Below, piece by piece: positions 1 to 13,000 of a DNA stretch of 64,000 nucleotides. The DNA comes from Pelodera strongyloides (taxonomy: Eukaryota > Nematoda > Chromadorea > Rhabditida > Rhabditidae). The DNA is taken from the NCBI GenBank assembly GCA_036852015.1, contig JAANDG010000042.1:310001-374000 (forward strand). Direction: 5' to 3'. Both the position numbers and the translations under genes were made by a program. The notes under the pieces are model-generated. The model did not search any database. It was not told where the DNA came from and saw only the letters and a program-made list of their open reading frames with translations. Within the stretch, counting starts at the first letter, position 1; each line of letters begins with the position of its first letter.

Positions 1-1
1 T

Positions 2-82
2 GGATATCCCACCCAACCAGGAAATGGACCCGGCTTTTGTGACGAGGAATACAAACCAAATCTGCCGAACCTTGATCTTTAG
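2..82 (+). CDS. 3' end of an unidentified gene (partial)
   Basis: An open frame enters from the left edge and ends at TAG 80-82. It encodes 26 residues rich in Gly, Pro and Asn, beginning GYPTQPGNGPGF and ending in NLPNLDL. A canonical AATAAA polyadenylation signal at 104-109 lies 22 bases after the stop, which supports a real gene terminus. No family can be named from so few residues. The other frames also stay open for part of this stretch, so the frame choice rests on composition and on the fit of stop codon and poly(A) signal. Confidence 0.45.
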   Translation, partial: GYPTQPGNGPGFCDEEYKPNLPNLDL

Positions 83-109
83 TTCGGTTTCTAATTGTAA
101 TTCAATAAA

Positions 110-2200
110 TCTACTCGCAAAACAAATTGAACAACTTGAAACTGGCTGTTTGTTGTCTTGAACTGTGAGCCGAGTCAGACTTGTCAACACTGTCATAAGC
201 TGGGTGTTCTACCTGTCGCGGATGCAAACATACGGTCAATGTCGACACTTTGGTTATGTAGTAACAAACAAGAGGGAGTGCAAGGTTTAGCCACTTCCGC
301 CAGACCCACACCCAACTTACACCTTAGGTGTTGTAAATTCCATAAATTCTAATTCTCCCCATTTCATTTTTTGCCCCTTACTTTTACCTAGATTACTCGA
401 TGACTCCTTCCTTGAGTTATTTTTTATCAATTTATGAGAAAAAAAAGAGAGAGAGAGAGAGTCTTGAGAAAAAGAAAAAAAAGAATATTGTGTGCACTTA
501 GGCACGCGTTCTCCGTTCTGAAATACCTACCAAGATTGATTGTCTGCTAGCATATGTGTCGATCAAATGATGAGAACAACCAAAAATTGATTGATATAAA
601 ACAATCAGCTGTGTGATCGTCTGTTCCTCACAGATCTCATCATTCATAATCACCAGTGACGTTTGTTTGATTCGATCACACCATTATATTCCATTTCATT
701 CTATGATTTATATTGGCGGAGATAAATCAGCTTCCCGAAAAAATTGGCCTCCGGGAAGTTTCAAGACCAGATTGTCCCGTTTCAAAAAAAACTGTACCCC
801 GGTGCATAGCTTCTGTTGATATAACCCGGTACTCCTTATCTCTTTTATCTTTTTAATTTATATTTCATTATCCGAGTCATCTTGATGTAGAGTAAATGTG
901 TTTTTTGCTTAATTGCGGCTTGATGCTTTTTTCATTTTTACTTTACGACTAATATTATGTAACAATATAACGATAAACATGGCCTAGAAAGCTCGAAGCT
1001 CATTTGCTCGTGTATCAAATTTCAACTTTCAACTGGTACATTGTTTGAAAAAACTCTCGCCTTAATGTTTTTTCTTTATCGTATTCATATCCTTGGAGCC
1101 CCCTTAGCTTATCTTTCCATTTCGAATGGTTCAAATTCCCCGTATATGTAGGAAATGTCCGTCCAATCCGGATTCCGGCTTTTCCACTCAGCCGTCTGAT
1201 GGTATTTTCATCATTCCGGCGTTTCCTTTTGTGTCCCTTTTTCTGTTTATTCATCCTTGAGCCTCTGGGCCCTTCATTGGAAGCTGGACCTAATTGGGAC
1301 TATTTCCTAGGCTTGGACTCATAGATTCGGGAAAGGCAAGGATAAAATCTTGTTAGAAATGTTAATATGATATGCGTAATTCGATGACCATTGCAAAGTC
1401 GTGCTGCAAAAATTCGAAGAGCATAATGTTAGGAAACAATTGATAATGTCTCGTGGGATGTTATCTTCTAAAGGAAAGGCGAAGTGAAGAAAAAGAAAAC
1501 CATTGTTTGCGTAATTTGTTTAGTTTATGGGCTGACCGAAGTCGAGAAAACACTCTTGTTATGTACAACAGGGGCCAAAAGGGTGATTGTTCAACGTAAG
1601 GAAAGTGTGTTCCGATTTTTTTTGTGTTTGTGCACATAGAAAAGGCCAATGTTGCAAACCGCGCAATAGAAATCAAAGGGTATTCTCACACCGAATTAAG
1701 AATAGTGGTTCTTAAGGGGCAGAACAAGACTGCAATTTCAAACAACTTTGTATTCGAGTCGGCGAATCAAACAACGCAAGCGCGCTCATGTATCGAAATC
1801 ACAGAACTTCCTTAGCGTTTACAGCGAGCAACCGGGTTTGAATATTGAGAGCATATAGCGGATTTATTGAATAATTGTTTTTCGAGGAGATGAAGAACGA
1901 TTGGGAAAACGAAGCGCATTTTCTCAGCACATATGATTTGTTTATCTGCTAGGGTGAACGCCTTTGTAGACCCCGTGCAAATCTTTTAATAATATTGTGG
2001 ATGGACATTTAGTGAGAATATGACTGAACATTCAGTGAGAATAGAAAAAAAACGTTTTTTGGTGAAAAGTACATTACTGAAAATTTTCAAAAAGGCATCA
2101 GCAATTTGCGCTAAAGATATTGGCACTTAAAATAGCAATGCGAGGTAGACTTGTCTTGACGTTTTTGACTATTTATGCCCTACGTCTGATCGTGGTCAAA
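110..2200. other. intergenic, no gene supported
   Basis: AT-rich sequence with only short chance reading frames. A GA-dinucleotide run occupies about 447-462. I see no splice-bounded exon with protein-like composition on either strand. Confidence 0.5.
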
Positions 2201-2219
2201 GTAGCTAAACTGCACAATT

Positions 2220-2519
2220 ATGCCCCTTATTTTCGAGCTTATTTCTTTGGCTGCGATATTAGTGACAATTTCAAAAGGCATAAGCGATTTGCGAGATGTG
2301 AAGTGGCCACCAGTCAATGCATTGTACACCTGTTCTAACCGTGAAGCACAGTTCTTGTGTTGTCTGATGACGTTGTTTCTTTGGTACCTGGGTCAATCCT
2401 ATTCGGGCTACTTGCAACACGAACACTGGGATTCCGGCCCGGTGCACACTAGTCGTATTGTGTCCACTATTTGCATATTCGCTTGTTTCACGTGTTTTCT
2501 CGCGCTAAAGCGGATATGA
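2220..2519 (+). CDS. possible small multi-span membrane protein
   Basis: A single-exon frame of 99 codons starts at ATG 2220 and stops at TGA 2517-2519. The protein has three strongly hydrophobic stretches: near residues 2-20 (LIFELISLAAILVTISKG), near 48-62 (FLCCLMTLFLWYLG) and near 80-97 (IVSTICIFACFTCFLAL). A polar link, HEHWDSGPVHTSR, sits before the last one. Codon choice is balanced, not simple-sequence-like. The layout recalls the small four-helix proteins at 32-37 kb, but I cannot align it with them convincingly. Extra 5' exons may exist: a hydrophobic frame precedes it at 2120 in another phase. This could also be a chance open frame. Confidence 0.35.
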   Translation: MPLIFELISLAAILVTISKGISDLRDVKWPPVNALYTCSNREAQFLCCLMTLFLWYLGQSYSGYLQHEHWDSGPVHTSRIVSTICIFACFTCFLALKRI

Positions 2520-2529
2520 GCGGCCAAAT

Positions 2530-4460
2530 ATGGAGAACAAGAACATTTCAAGGGATTTGCACACCAGCAGCTCCACAACTCCTCCTATGGAACCAGGCAC
2601 AACATATAAGTCGAGATTCTCGGGCACAAAATCACTTTGTTTCGGAGCCTTTTGAAGGACGACAACGCTATCTGAATTATATGTACGAAGCAAGCTTCAG
2701 GGATATTCCTTTTTATTATTGTTGTTGATACCTTCATGTGCAAAAGCTAGTTATACTGTCATGGTTCTGTTTATTCTACTCACTCAGTGTGGGGAGGTGC
2801 TTATTGCAAATATAAGCAAAAAAAAAAGATCCGCGCAAGGAGGCCACGCATGCATATGATAAGGTCTTTCTCCGTGACAGAATTTTGTTTGTGTTATTCA
2901 GGAAATTCGATATTCTGCTCTTGTCGCTCAATTGCGCGCAAACAATTGACGGAATATGAACGGTTGCCCATATAGTGCTTTGATTAAGATCCGGAACAAT
3001 TTCTGAGATACTTACTCAAAAAGAAAGAAAACCATGAAATTAATATTGGAATCGCAATTTGTCCCATGCGGTGTGCGAGATTTGTTTTCTGAAACGCTAC
3101 AACGCTCCTTAAAGGGTCAGGCCCACCGACTTGAACCTATGTTCATTATTTGTTCATAATTTTTGTAAAGGGTGTTTATTATAAAATATACAAACTGAGT
3201 TTGAACTGGCTTCACCATCGCGAAGATTGGGGACTTGACACAGGAACGAGCACATCTAAACGAGCAATTGATCTTGTGATTTGATATTGGGGCCACATAT
3301 GACTTCGAATTTTCTACTCTTACACAATAAACGCGTGCCTTTAAAAAAATTTTGTGCCCTTATTCTTACTGTAAGTTTGCTAGAGATGACGATATCTCTT
3401 TGCATCATGAAGTAGACTCCGAGTTTGGACATTATTTATGCCCATCTATATGCTAGTGACGTCGAAAAAGTGAATCCTTCGTCTAGCCTTCTGCAAGACT
3501 GCAAACAATGTTCCCTTTATATTCCCATGCATGTCGTGACTTTTGTTCTTTTTCTTTTCAAGTCTCATAGCGCACAGACCGATTTCAAGTGAGACTATAG
3601 TTAGCATGGGTTCGTTGGTGTACGGGTATGATGGGTTCAACGGGGGTACACAGACCTCTTTGCCACCTTCTTATTTGGTTATCGCACACGGATTGTGTGC
3701 GAAAATGTGTTGGGGCGCCAGCGAACAATCGGTTTTTTTATAAACCAGAATAAACCAATGTGCAAATAAGGAAATTAAAAATATTTTAAGTAAAGAATGT
3801 TAATTGTATTTAGCCACGCAGAGCAAGCTTAAACCTCCCAAATGCGCAGTTTATAGTAGTTTCTAATTTTGACGTGAAGTACGGTAATTTCGTCTGTTTC
3901 TACATTTGTTTCTCTTTCTGCTAGTCGGTGAAAAAGTGTGAAGATCCGGGACCAAACGGCATTGTACTTGAAGAGCCCGTAGGATTTCTACTGTTGTCCT
4001 GAAATTGGAAGCCTTTCTTCGAGAGGGGAGGGGCAGTCCCGCAGGCCTTCTCTTAGGTCTACGCCCATCCTGGGACCAGACCTACATAAGCACCTGCGCA
4101 TACTGGCAGGTTCGCAACAAGCACCATCTTTGACAAACTAGAAGAAAATAAATGAACCCTTGTAAATTCATAATTTGTGAGCTCTTTTGGAATCCCTCTT
4201 CAGTGCAACTGTGTTAATTTACATAGTGATAGTCGTGGATGTACTGCTGATGCATCAACTGATCTAACTTGTTGCTTACTCTATTCACTTGTAAAGCAAT
4301 ATTTGTATCTGCCATATCATTTCTGTTTTTGCCATTGGTCACTCTTTTTTTCCTGGATTTATGAAAGTTCAATATGTTGATCAGAATTAATGCACAAAAT
4401 GGAAAGAAAATTATTCCTCTTCACTCATTTGAAATAGTTACTTTCATAATATTAAACATC
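2530..4460. other. intergenic with a relic transposon end
   Basis: No gene is supported. At 3112 the sequence TTAAAGGGTCAGGCCCACC matches the terminus of the TTAA-flanked MITE at 19.0-19.5 kb (TTAA, then AGGGTCAGGCTCAC). No matching inverted end was found nearby, so this is a solo or decayed end. Confidence 0.4.
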
Positions 4461-4469
4461 TGTAAAAGT

Positions 4470-4526
4470 CGGAACAGTGGTTTGTCTGTATTGCACAACG
4501 AAAGCAATCCCAATTATGCTTGCTGA
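4470..4526 (+). repeat. direct repeat, upstream copy flanking the saposin gene
   Basis: The copy runs CGGAACAGTGGTTTGTC, a short variable part, TTGCAC, then GAAAGCAATCCCAATTATGC and TTGCTGA. It matches 6392-6469, where the 26-nt core starting GAAAGCAATCCCAA differs by one base and the spacer is longer. It lies about 115 bp before the saposin start codon. Confidence 0.7.
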
Positions 4527-4641
4527 AACGGGTACTTATGAACTCAGCATTCGCTTTCGTTACATCACTCACATGTTACGTTTTTACGTTTCCAGTACCC
4601 TATTGCAGTTTACGATCTATTGAAATAAATGCTTGCAGAAA

Positions 4642-6218
4642 ATGCAAGTTTGTCTGTTCGCTTTTGCCGTGATAGGCGTTGCATTGTGCGTTCCATCAAA
4701 GAGGTACTACACAAAGGATGTGAAAGGCAATCAAGATATCAAGGAGGCAATCGTTGCGGAGATCGTTCAGGAAACACTTCAGAAAAAGAAGAAAGTGATC
4801 AAAGAGGATTTTGAGGTTTGCTTACATTTCTTAAATATGACCGCAATATGGTGTTCCTAGATTTTCAGAGAAACTGATAATGATTGCCAACCAAAATAAA
4901 TCATTCCAGGTCGAAGGGTTCGGCTGCGATGTTTGTCTCAAGGCAATCTACGGAATAAACTACAATTTGGCACATTTGAAGGTTTGTTGCTTGAAAGTAC
5001 CTTTATAAAGAGAGTTGATTAGAAGCTTCTATTCAGTCACTTTTGTTGGAACCGTCGTTGTTCCGAACTTAAAACACCCAAAATGAAAACAGAGTGTTTA
5101 GTCATCGGCAGAGGACATGGTTAAAAAGGACTGTCAGGCGCTCTTTGGAGGTGACAATGAGGCCGTCGGAGCCTGCATTACAATCATGATTGATAAGATT
5201 GACGAGTATTACGAGAAGGTTCGGTTTATAATTTGCCATGGTATATAACTAGGGAGATTATTCAATATTATTAAATTCAATGTTTGTTAGCACCAAGAAC
5301 ACACGCATATAGGAGGAAAACAATAGAAACAAAGATAATAGAAACAACAATAAAATTGGAAAACAAAATTTGAATCATGTAGATAACTACAACAACATCA
5401 GCAATATTAGCAATAGTAACAGGCAGCATTATTGTTCAGTAAAAAATCAATATAATTGATGAAAGAATATTTTTATGACTGATGGTTCCCTTCATTTAGG
5501 TGGAACCAATGATTGACACTAAGCTCGTATGCATCAAAATTGGAATGTGCGTTCGTAAGGAGACGCCCACACTTGTAAGTTACTTTGTCTGCTCAAAAGT
5601 AATATATATTTCTCATCCAGGAGTAAATATAACGACATATCTTCATATTGACAAGTAGTCGTTTTTGTTTATAACACAACATAACATGTATTGCAAAACA
5701 TAAAAATGTTATGTTATAACTAAATTACATACGCATGAGAAGAAATGTCACTATTCCAGGGTCCAATTTCTGCTGTTACGTCTTCTACCACCTCTCGTTC
5801 TTCTGAAACTACAACAGAATTTGTCTCTCTCCAGTCAAGCACGGAACAGTCGACAACCGACAATTCATATTCTACAACTTCAGACTCTTCCTCTAACAAT
5901 TCACATTCCTCAAGCACAGGTAATTCATATAGAGTTTCTCATTCACAAGCTCGGCTAACAATAAGTAACAATATGGAATAAGTTACAAACAGATACTCAT
6001 GTAAACAGCATTTTTTTATTAATTAATATTTGCAAACCACAGAAAGTGAAAGAAAGTAAACAGTAACTACCCTTAGTGTCTCCACCAATATACTTCACTT
6101 TCCAGAGTCGTCTCCAGTTAAATCTACTGAATCGCAGCCCTCGGATCCGGACTTCCCATCCTCGACGCAAAACGCAATCATGCAAAAAGTGGAAAAAGTC
6201 TTCCTTGATCTCCTCTAA
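4642..6218 (+). CDS. secreted saposin-B domain protein with Ser/Thr-rich tail
   Basis: Six exons join in phase: 4642-4815, 4910-4981, 5102-5218, 5500-5574, 5760-5919 and 6106-6218, giving 236 aa with stop TAA 6216-6218. An acceptor TTGCAG lies three bases before the ATG. Residues 1-16 (MQVCLFAFAVIGVALC) form a signal peptide. A basic/acidic propeptide-like stretch follows to about residue 58. The saposin-B core holds six cysteines in the family order: CxxC (FGCDVC), KKDC, VGAC, LVC and GMC, expected to pair 1-6, 2-5 and 3-4. Exon 5 encodes a Ser/Thr-rich, probably O-glycosylated segment; the last exon ends in an amphipathic KVEKVFLDLL helix. Saposin-like proteins bind or perturb lipid membranes; in nematodes many are gut or secreted effectors. 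Exact activity is not inferable. A poly(A) signal is at 6287-6292. Confidence 0.9.
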
Positions 6219-6391
6219 AAATGTTTCGCTCAAAAGAACGGTCGTACTACTTCGGAGTACATTTGCGTAACTAGTATCTAGTCGTCAATAAAATGTTTGA
6301 TGTTGCAGTTGATTACAGCAAAAGACGAAATATTTCAATTTTAGGACATGTGATTACCTGATATAAATATGAACACATGATCTTCAGTAAC

Positions 6392-6469
6392 CGGAACAGT
6401 GGTTTGTCGTTTGTCTGCTTGAGCACCTCTTTATTGCACTATGAAAGCAATCCCAAGTATGCTTGCTGA
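6392..6469 (+). repeat. direct repeat, downstream copy flanking the saposin gene
   Basis: Second copy of the repeat at 4470-4526, about 100 bp after the saposin poly(A) signal. The 26-nt core has one mismatch, and the spacer between the two conserved blocks is longer here. No second saposin gene follows it. Confidence 0.65.
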
Positions 6470-6541
6470 TCATCAGTAACCTCAAAGTAGAAACACAAAG
6501 TATGAACAATGCATTGTAAAGTGCGATGATATTTATTCTGC

Positions 6542-6610
6542 AGTTTAAAGGCTCAGGCGCACGTAACAAAAACACAACCCTTCTTTGTGTCATAACCAAT
6601 TATAATACCG
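6542..6610 (+). mobile_element. decayed end of a TTAA-flanked MITE
   Basis: TTTAAAGGCTCAGGCGCACG, then AACAAAAACACAA, resembles the left terminus of the MITE at 19023 (AGGGTCAGGCTCACGAG, then A-rich, ACACAA). The similarity continues loosely into a TCATAACCAATTATAATACC segment. No opposite end was recognised. Confidence 0.4.
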
Positions 6611-6619
6611 TATTAGTTT

Positions 6620-9600
6620 ATAAGAGCATTTTAGGTTATGTTTAATCTGCACCCAGTCTCCTCCCACTTACACATATTGTCTAGGTTGGTCAAATGACGT
6701 AGGGTAGCTATCTCTAGTAATCGACCCCCACGTGACCCATGAACCCTACCGCGTCCTATCGTGGGAAGTCAGTGCACTCCCAATGTTACTATTTCTGTAC
6801 AACTGTATCAAGATATCCCGCCCGTTTCACACGCCAGCTCATAATGTGCCTAGATTTCTTAGGTATGCTATCCCGTTTTGCCGCGATATTACCCCCACGA
6901 AATAAATTAAATTTTCTACTGAAACATATCATCCTTTAGAATACTGTGTAATTTCAGAAAAATGACTCACACTATAACAAAATTTACTTCCTATTATAGA
7001 TCCTCTTCTTATTTTCGATCAAAAAATAATTCCGGGAATAAGCGGATACTTCCTTCCTGTTTGCAGCTAACTTCATAGACCTGCGTGATTGCCTTTTGTT
7101 TCCATGGAAATACTAGAAATGTTGGCAACATCCTATAGATTATAGTTTGGGCAATGATGTATGATGTCACTGTCTGCTCTTCACGTGCAAAGAATGTTTT
7201 CGATATGAAGAATGAACACAATTTGGTCTCCTGATCCTTGATTAGATGTTTCGAAGTGCGGCCCCCTTGTCTAATTATTCATATTCTCCTCCTTTATTTG
7301 ATACAAGATAATTACAACGAGAAGTAAAAACCTTCTGCTCATGCAATATAATCAAGGATGAAATAAATGAGTGTTTTACATGTAGTTGTTTTCTCTGGAA
7401 CGCGAGAAAAAAGCTCCTTTAAGTTCAAATAAATTATGAACACGTTTTCTAATTGCGGTGCGTTTGATTTTTTTTATTATTTTACTGTGAGAGCCCTCAT
7501 AAACATACAGAAACTTATCCAGATCAGAATTAGGAACAAATACAAAAACTGATACGATTGTAGCTAGCCGCGCATTTTGAAGTGCACGTGTAGCTAGCCG
7601 CGCTTTTGTGCACGCGCGGTTGCAGTTACCTCGTACGCGGATAGATGCGCGGTGAATAGATAACGCACAATAAAACATTTTAGAGTGACTTACTGCACAG
7701 AGCAGCAATGGAAATCTGCGCATCCAGTAAACCGTTTGGTAAGGGTTCAGAATAGTGAGCAACACCTATGCTGTGGCATAACTCATGTTCTTCGTACGCA
7801 CACTATAGATATAATGTTTCAATAGTTCTTTTTATACTGGCTAAATAATCCTTTGCTATAAAACAACTTACTTTAACATACCCGCAGTTACATTGGTTTG
7901 CAATCCGTTCATGACGATGTTAGTTTTTTCATCTGCAATTTTTAATCTTTGGTGAATCATTTTACACAGTGGTGTTTGATCATAGGAAACCGTGAGAAAA
8001 TAAAATTTGTGATTTTCATTTGGACTGATATATAAGAATGAGAGCGGTGCACATCAGGAACTTTCATGTTTCCTACCAGCCAAAGATAATTCGCCACATG
8101 TTGCCAATTTACTCTGTTCCGCTTAAGAGTTTTACCGTCATGTTTGCAACTTTCAACCGGAAAAACTTATTAACTTGCTGTTTCGTCTTCAAAAGGTAGG
8201 TTCAAAATTTGACCATTTTTCGAGCAAACACTCCGTAGTTTGGTCAAGGCCGCATTAGTTCGACTTATGGGCCAACAGAGCGCGTGAACATTGCTCTTTG
8301 GTGCTAGTTTTCGAGCTGAACTTTGGACCCTTATTTTAATCCCTCTTGTATGAATGCATGTCCTCTGTGTTCTTTTCCTCTTGGCGTATCCCATCAATGT
8401 TCTATATCTCTCTTTTTGGGTATCCTCCGTCTCCTCTCTTTTAATTCGACCGGTCAAGAATTACTCCTTATCACTTAGACTATCCTTGTCGGAAAGTGAG
8501 ATAGCAGAGGATTTTGTTTATCAAAAGTGCAATTGCCATCACAGTATTCATAATATCCTCTCCAAAACCAACACTTCGTGGGAAACATTTTCCTCGCCCA
8601 ACTTATCCTTCTATTTTCAAATTCTGTTTATAACTTGTGGGTGTTTAAATCTCTTCTTACAAATTATCGGCCTTTACATTTAAAGTCATATAATTATAAC
8701 ACAGACGTTATCTGAAGGTTACGTACAAATCAGTCAGTGATGTGATTTCCTCTGGTTTCTCTCACTCACTTCCTATATATGTTCTTTGCGCGCCTTTCCT
8801 CTCCAATCGTGAGCACTGTTTTCTCTTTTCATATGTACCGATGGTCTATTTGCAATCTGTAGTTTTCGCTCTTTTTGATTTGATCATGAAAGGTTCAGAT
8901 GCGTTCAACCCTTTTCCTGACTCTTTCGGACTAAAAGGCTACACTCTTTCACAGTTCACTGTCTGTTATCTGAGGCATCACTGTTTCGATGGTAACGACT
9001 TGTTAAACGATACCTTTGCTATTACTACCACACATTCAGAGTACATACGCTTTTGTTTCTTTCGTTATCGTCCTTTCAAGCGACCTTTTTCTCCCAAAAA
9101 CATTTTAGAAGAGTTTGATTTTAATAATTCATGATTTTATCAATTTGTAACACTCGCAGTTTCTAGAAATAATTGGTCTTGAACCAACTGTGTGTGTTTG
9201 AATGCCTATAGAAATAGAGCCCCAAATTGAGCTGCTCAATTTTTTATAGTTGCATTTCTTCCCCCTTAAATACGATCATGTAGGCACATAACATTTCACA
9301 TTTGATCTCCTTGAACCCCTTCTTTGCTGGGTTGTCTAATAATTGTAAGCATAAAGGGCACTTATTACAATATGTTTTTTCCTCTTTGCCATGCAACCAA
9401 AAACGGGTGCGTGAATGTGAAAAGGGGAACCATGGGGATCAAAAACAAAAACGCATCGAATGTGGGCAACTTTATTCCTTTATTGACATCTTTTCTTAAC
9501 AAAATTGTGTGCTACAGGAATCGAAAAATATATTTTGAATATTTTGATCCGTTGGTTCAACTATTTAGGGAATTCGTGTGCACATTGCCCTTGCCACGTA

Positions 9601-10020
9601 TTAGTGTACCTTAAAACTCTGCTCCTCACTGAGCCTTTAATGGGAAACATCATTTTTTTATTTAACTGTTCACTGTTAATATGCATACTATCAAAGTCAA
9701 TGGATTGTTGTATTGAGCGCACCACACCTTTCCTTGTCATCTCTGATGTTTGTAGTCTGCATTTCCCATAGTCTGCTGTTATTTTCATCTCTTTTCAACG
9801 GCAAAAGGCATCCAGGACCTCTTTTCACTTTCTTTGATTACTAAATATATATATATATATATAAATATATATAAAAATATTGCACTATCCTAAAAGTAGT
9901 CTAAAGAGTACGACAAAAATTCACCACATTTTTCAATTACCTTTTCCATTTGTTTTGTCGAGATATTTGTGCTAATTTAATCAAACATGTTTTGTATTCA
10001 CAATTCTATTTTCTTTCTTT
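6620..10020. other. intergenic, no gene supported
   Basis: Several open frames of 95-130 codons occur (for example about 7376-7765 minus and 8742-9134 plus), but none has splice context, domain-like composition or a recognisable motif. A short direct repeat (TGTAGCTAGCCGCGC, then TTTTG, then GTGCACG) appears twice at about 7560-7616. An AT microsatellite occupies about 9844-9880. Confidence 0.45.
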
Positions 10021-10030
10021 TTTAGTTGTA

Positions 10031-13000
10031 ATGATGGCGGTTTCAAACAAGGCGCTTAAACGCAAATACGAAAGTGAGTAAATTAATTTTGAAGATTTAA
10101 CTTGTTTAATTCACTAATTGATCTTTGCACAAAAATCTTAGATGTTTTCTACATTCCTATTTAAGTGATCTCAGCTATGCAAGGTGTACTCAGCAAATAT
10201 CACTGTCTGGATCAGAACGGCCTTGTGCAGGTATTTGCCTTTTTTTCTCAACTCCAGCCTTTAGTTGGGCAGAAAGCGTAATATTAAAGCTATGCTGTGC
10301 TGGTTATCAACCAAATAACCATCGTTTAGGTGAAATACGTGTGGATTGATGGAACTGGTGAATTCCTGCGGTGCAAGTCGAAGACATTCGATTTCGAGCC
10401 GACTGATGTGGAACGTTAGTATTTTTTGTGGCATAAAGTAAAAGTAATTTCGCTCGGTGACTGAGAATTTTGCTTTCCTGTATGTGAATATGGTATTTTT
10501 GCAGAGCTACCCATTTGGAACTTTGATGGAACATCAACAGGACAGGCCCAGGGAGATGAGAGTGATGTGTTCATCCGACCGGTGGCTATGTTCAGGTAGT
10601 TCTAAACCAACGTTTCTTGCAATACAATATGAAAAGCTCATTCCAATATGGAACTGCATGATACTGATACCTTGGGATGTTGCTGCAACGTATAATACGG
10701 TCATGTGCACCACGTGAAGAAGGTACCAGGTGTCAAGGCGACATATTTGGGAAATGGACAACCCAAAAAATATTGTCCCAAGATTGGATTATAGCAGTAG
10801 TTCGCCGATGAACAAATTGCATATTTAGAGACCCATTCCGTCCAGGCCCAAACAAACTTGTACTCTGCGAGACACTCGATCGCCAATATGAACCAACACG
10901 TAAGTTTTTTTAAATAACGCATTTCTTTTTTTCCTGTTTTCGTTGAGTAGGAGTACCTATTCCTGTCTGTTGCATAAGATGTGGATTCCTACAAGTATAA
11001 CTGTGAATATAATAAAAACGAAGTTCAGCAACAAACAACCGGCGAAAGTGTCTCGAAGTGATGAACAAAGTGAAGGAACAGAAGCCATGGTTTGGTCTGG
11101 AGCAAGAGTATACACTACTCGATGTTGACAAGCACCCTTACGGTTGGCCAAAGCAGGGATATCCGGCACCTCAAGGTGATCACTAATTTTTTTGCCTCTG
11201 ATTATTACTGTTTCGACTTGAGCATGCGCTTGTGTGACCTTTGAATCCATTTATAGTTGTATATCGTAGTGTGAATTTTGAGGTAATGTATGCCTATATT
11301 AAATGTGGTCGGGGGGTAGCGGGGTAGCCACGACTGCATCAATAATTGGATCAACGGATAGGTCCAGGTAAAGTTTTGTGCACGATTTTGGTGCACGTTT
11401 AGCCAACGTCCGCTTGCAGAACACAAGCTGAAGGAAACGAAACAGAAGAACTACGTGCTGCGTAAGTTTTGCTGATGCCCGGGAAGGTTGTCAAACAGTG
11501 ATTAGTGGAGAACTAAAGAAAAAAAAAACTTTTTTTTTTGCAACTATGCCTAACAATTCTCCACTTTTCAATGTTGCTTAACAAAATATGCAACTACATC
11601 CAACAACTAGATTATTGTAAATGTGTATGGTTTATGTTTGCTTTTGCGTACGCTTTGCACCGTGCCTGTTCTTCATAAAGATCATTTCTGGGTTTTTTTT
11701 TTGGATATAGTTTTCTTGGGAACACTTGACTGGCCACCAAAAGTTTCAAAAAAAAACTGAAAAACAAAAACGAACTATATTTCCGAAGAATTATTCTGGT
11801 CAATCAATGTAATATTATCGTGCTGTTTTTGGTGCATTGATTGGTTGGACTAAGTTCTTTTCCTTGTCTTGTCTTCGCAAAATCGATATTGGGTTTCGTA
11901 CGACAGTGACTATTTCAGGACCATACTACTGCGGAGTGGGAGCCGACAAGGTCTACGGTAGAGAAGTGGTGGAGGCTCATTATCGTGCTTGCATGTACGC
12001 TGGGATCAGGATCAGTGGCACAAATGCTGAGACTATGCCTGCTCAAGTACTGTTCACATGCATTGGGTCAAATTGTTCTAGCTGTCAGATAGCTGTCGGG
12101 CTACCTGTTACTGTTCATAATCCTTCACTGAGAGCCGATGAGTTGCGCGCCGCACCATTTCGGGAAACAAAATGCGCGCCGCAAAGGAATGGGAAACAAA
12201 ATGCGCGCGGAATAGAAATGGCGCGCAAAGTGTTTCCCGAAAAGGTGCGGAAACGGTGCGGAAACGGTGCGGGGCGCAACTTGCGCCCCGCACCATTTCC
12301 GCACCTTTTCGGCAACGTTTTTGAAAGCGCTCGGAGGATCTGCCGTAACTACATTTGATGTAACTATGTTTTTCCGCAAACACACTTCTCACATGTGTGG
12401 TTTGGCCGAGTGGTCTAGGGCGCTGTTTAGAGAAAGTATCTAACAAGAGTGTAGGTTCGAATCCAAAACGATGCTTTCTTTTTGCAGTTGCTACTTATCC
12501 CGCACCGTTTCCGCACCTTTTCGGCAACGTTTTGGGGGTGTTTCCCGCAACAGATTGGGGGTGTTTCCCGCACCAAAACGGCAACCGGGGTCGGTGAAAA
12601 AACTTTTGCGGCGCGTATCAAATTCTTTTGCGGGAAACACCCCCAAACTGTTGCCGCGCGCAACTCTTGAGTTTCGTTGTTAGAAATTATTAAAACCTCT
12701 GACTTTAACTAAGAAACAAATTTTAGTGGGAGTTTCAAGTTGGTCCATGTGAGGGAATCGACGCAGCTGATCAGCTTGTAATGGCCCGGTTCATCCTACA
12801 CAGGTTACTATTAGAGATTCCTTTATCCTTACGCATTGCTTTAATTTGTTGTTTGCTGTTTCTAATGGTGTATCATCTTTGTATGGTGTGCATCATCGGA
12901 GCTAGCGTGCGAAGCGGGATAGCTCTTTTGGTTCTTCATTTCAATATTGTTTAGAGTGTGCGAAGACTTTGGTATCATCACCACTTTGGATCCCAAGCCT

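Noticed and set aside
7376..7765. 129-codon minus-strand frame
   Set aside because: It overlaps a short direct repeat, has no splice context and no recognisable motif; likely chance.
8742..9134. 130-codon plus-strand frame
   Set aside because: No domain, start context, splice sites or poly(A) support; composition follows the local T-rich bias.
12108..12446. Long overlapping frames in the GC-rich element (up to 112 codons, three frames at once)
   Set aside because: They are by-products of the GC-rich inverted repeats, with repeated Arg/Ala/Phe words in several frames.
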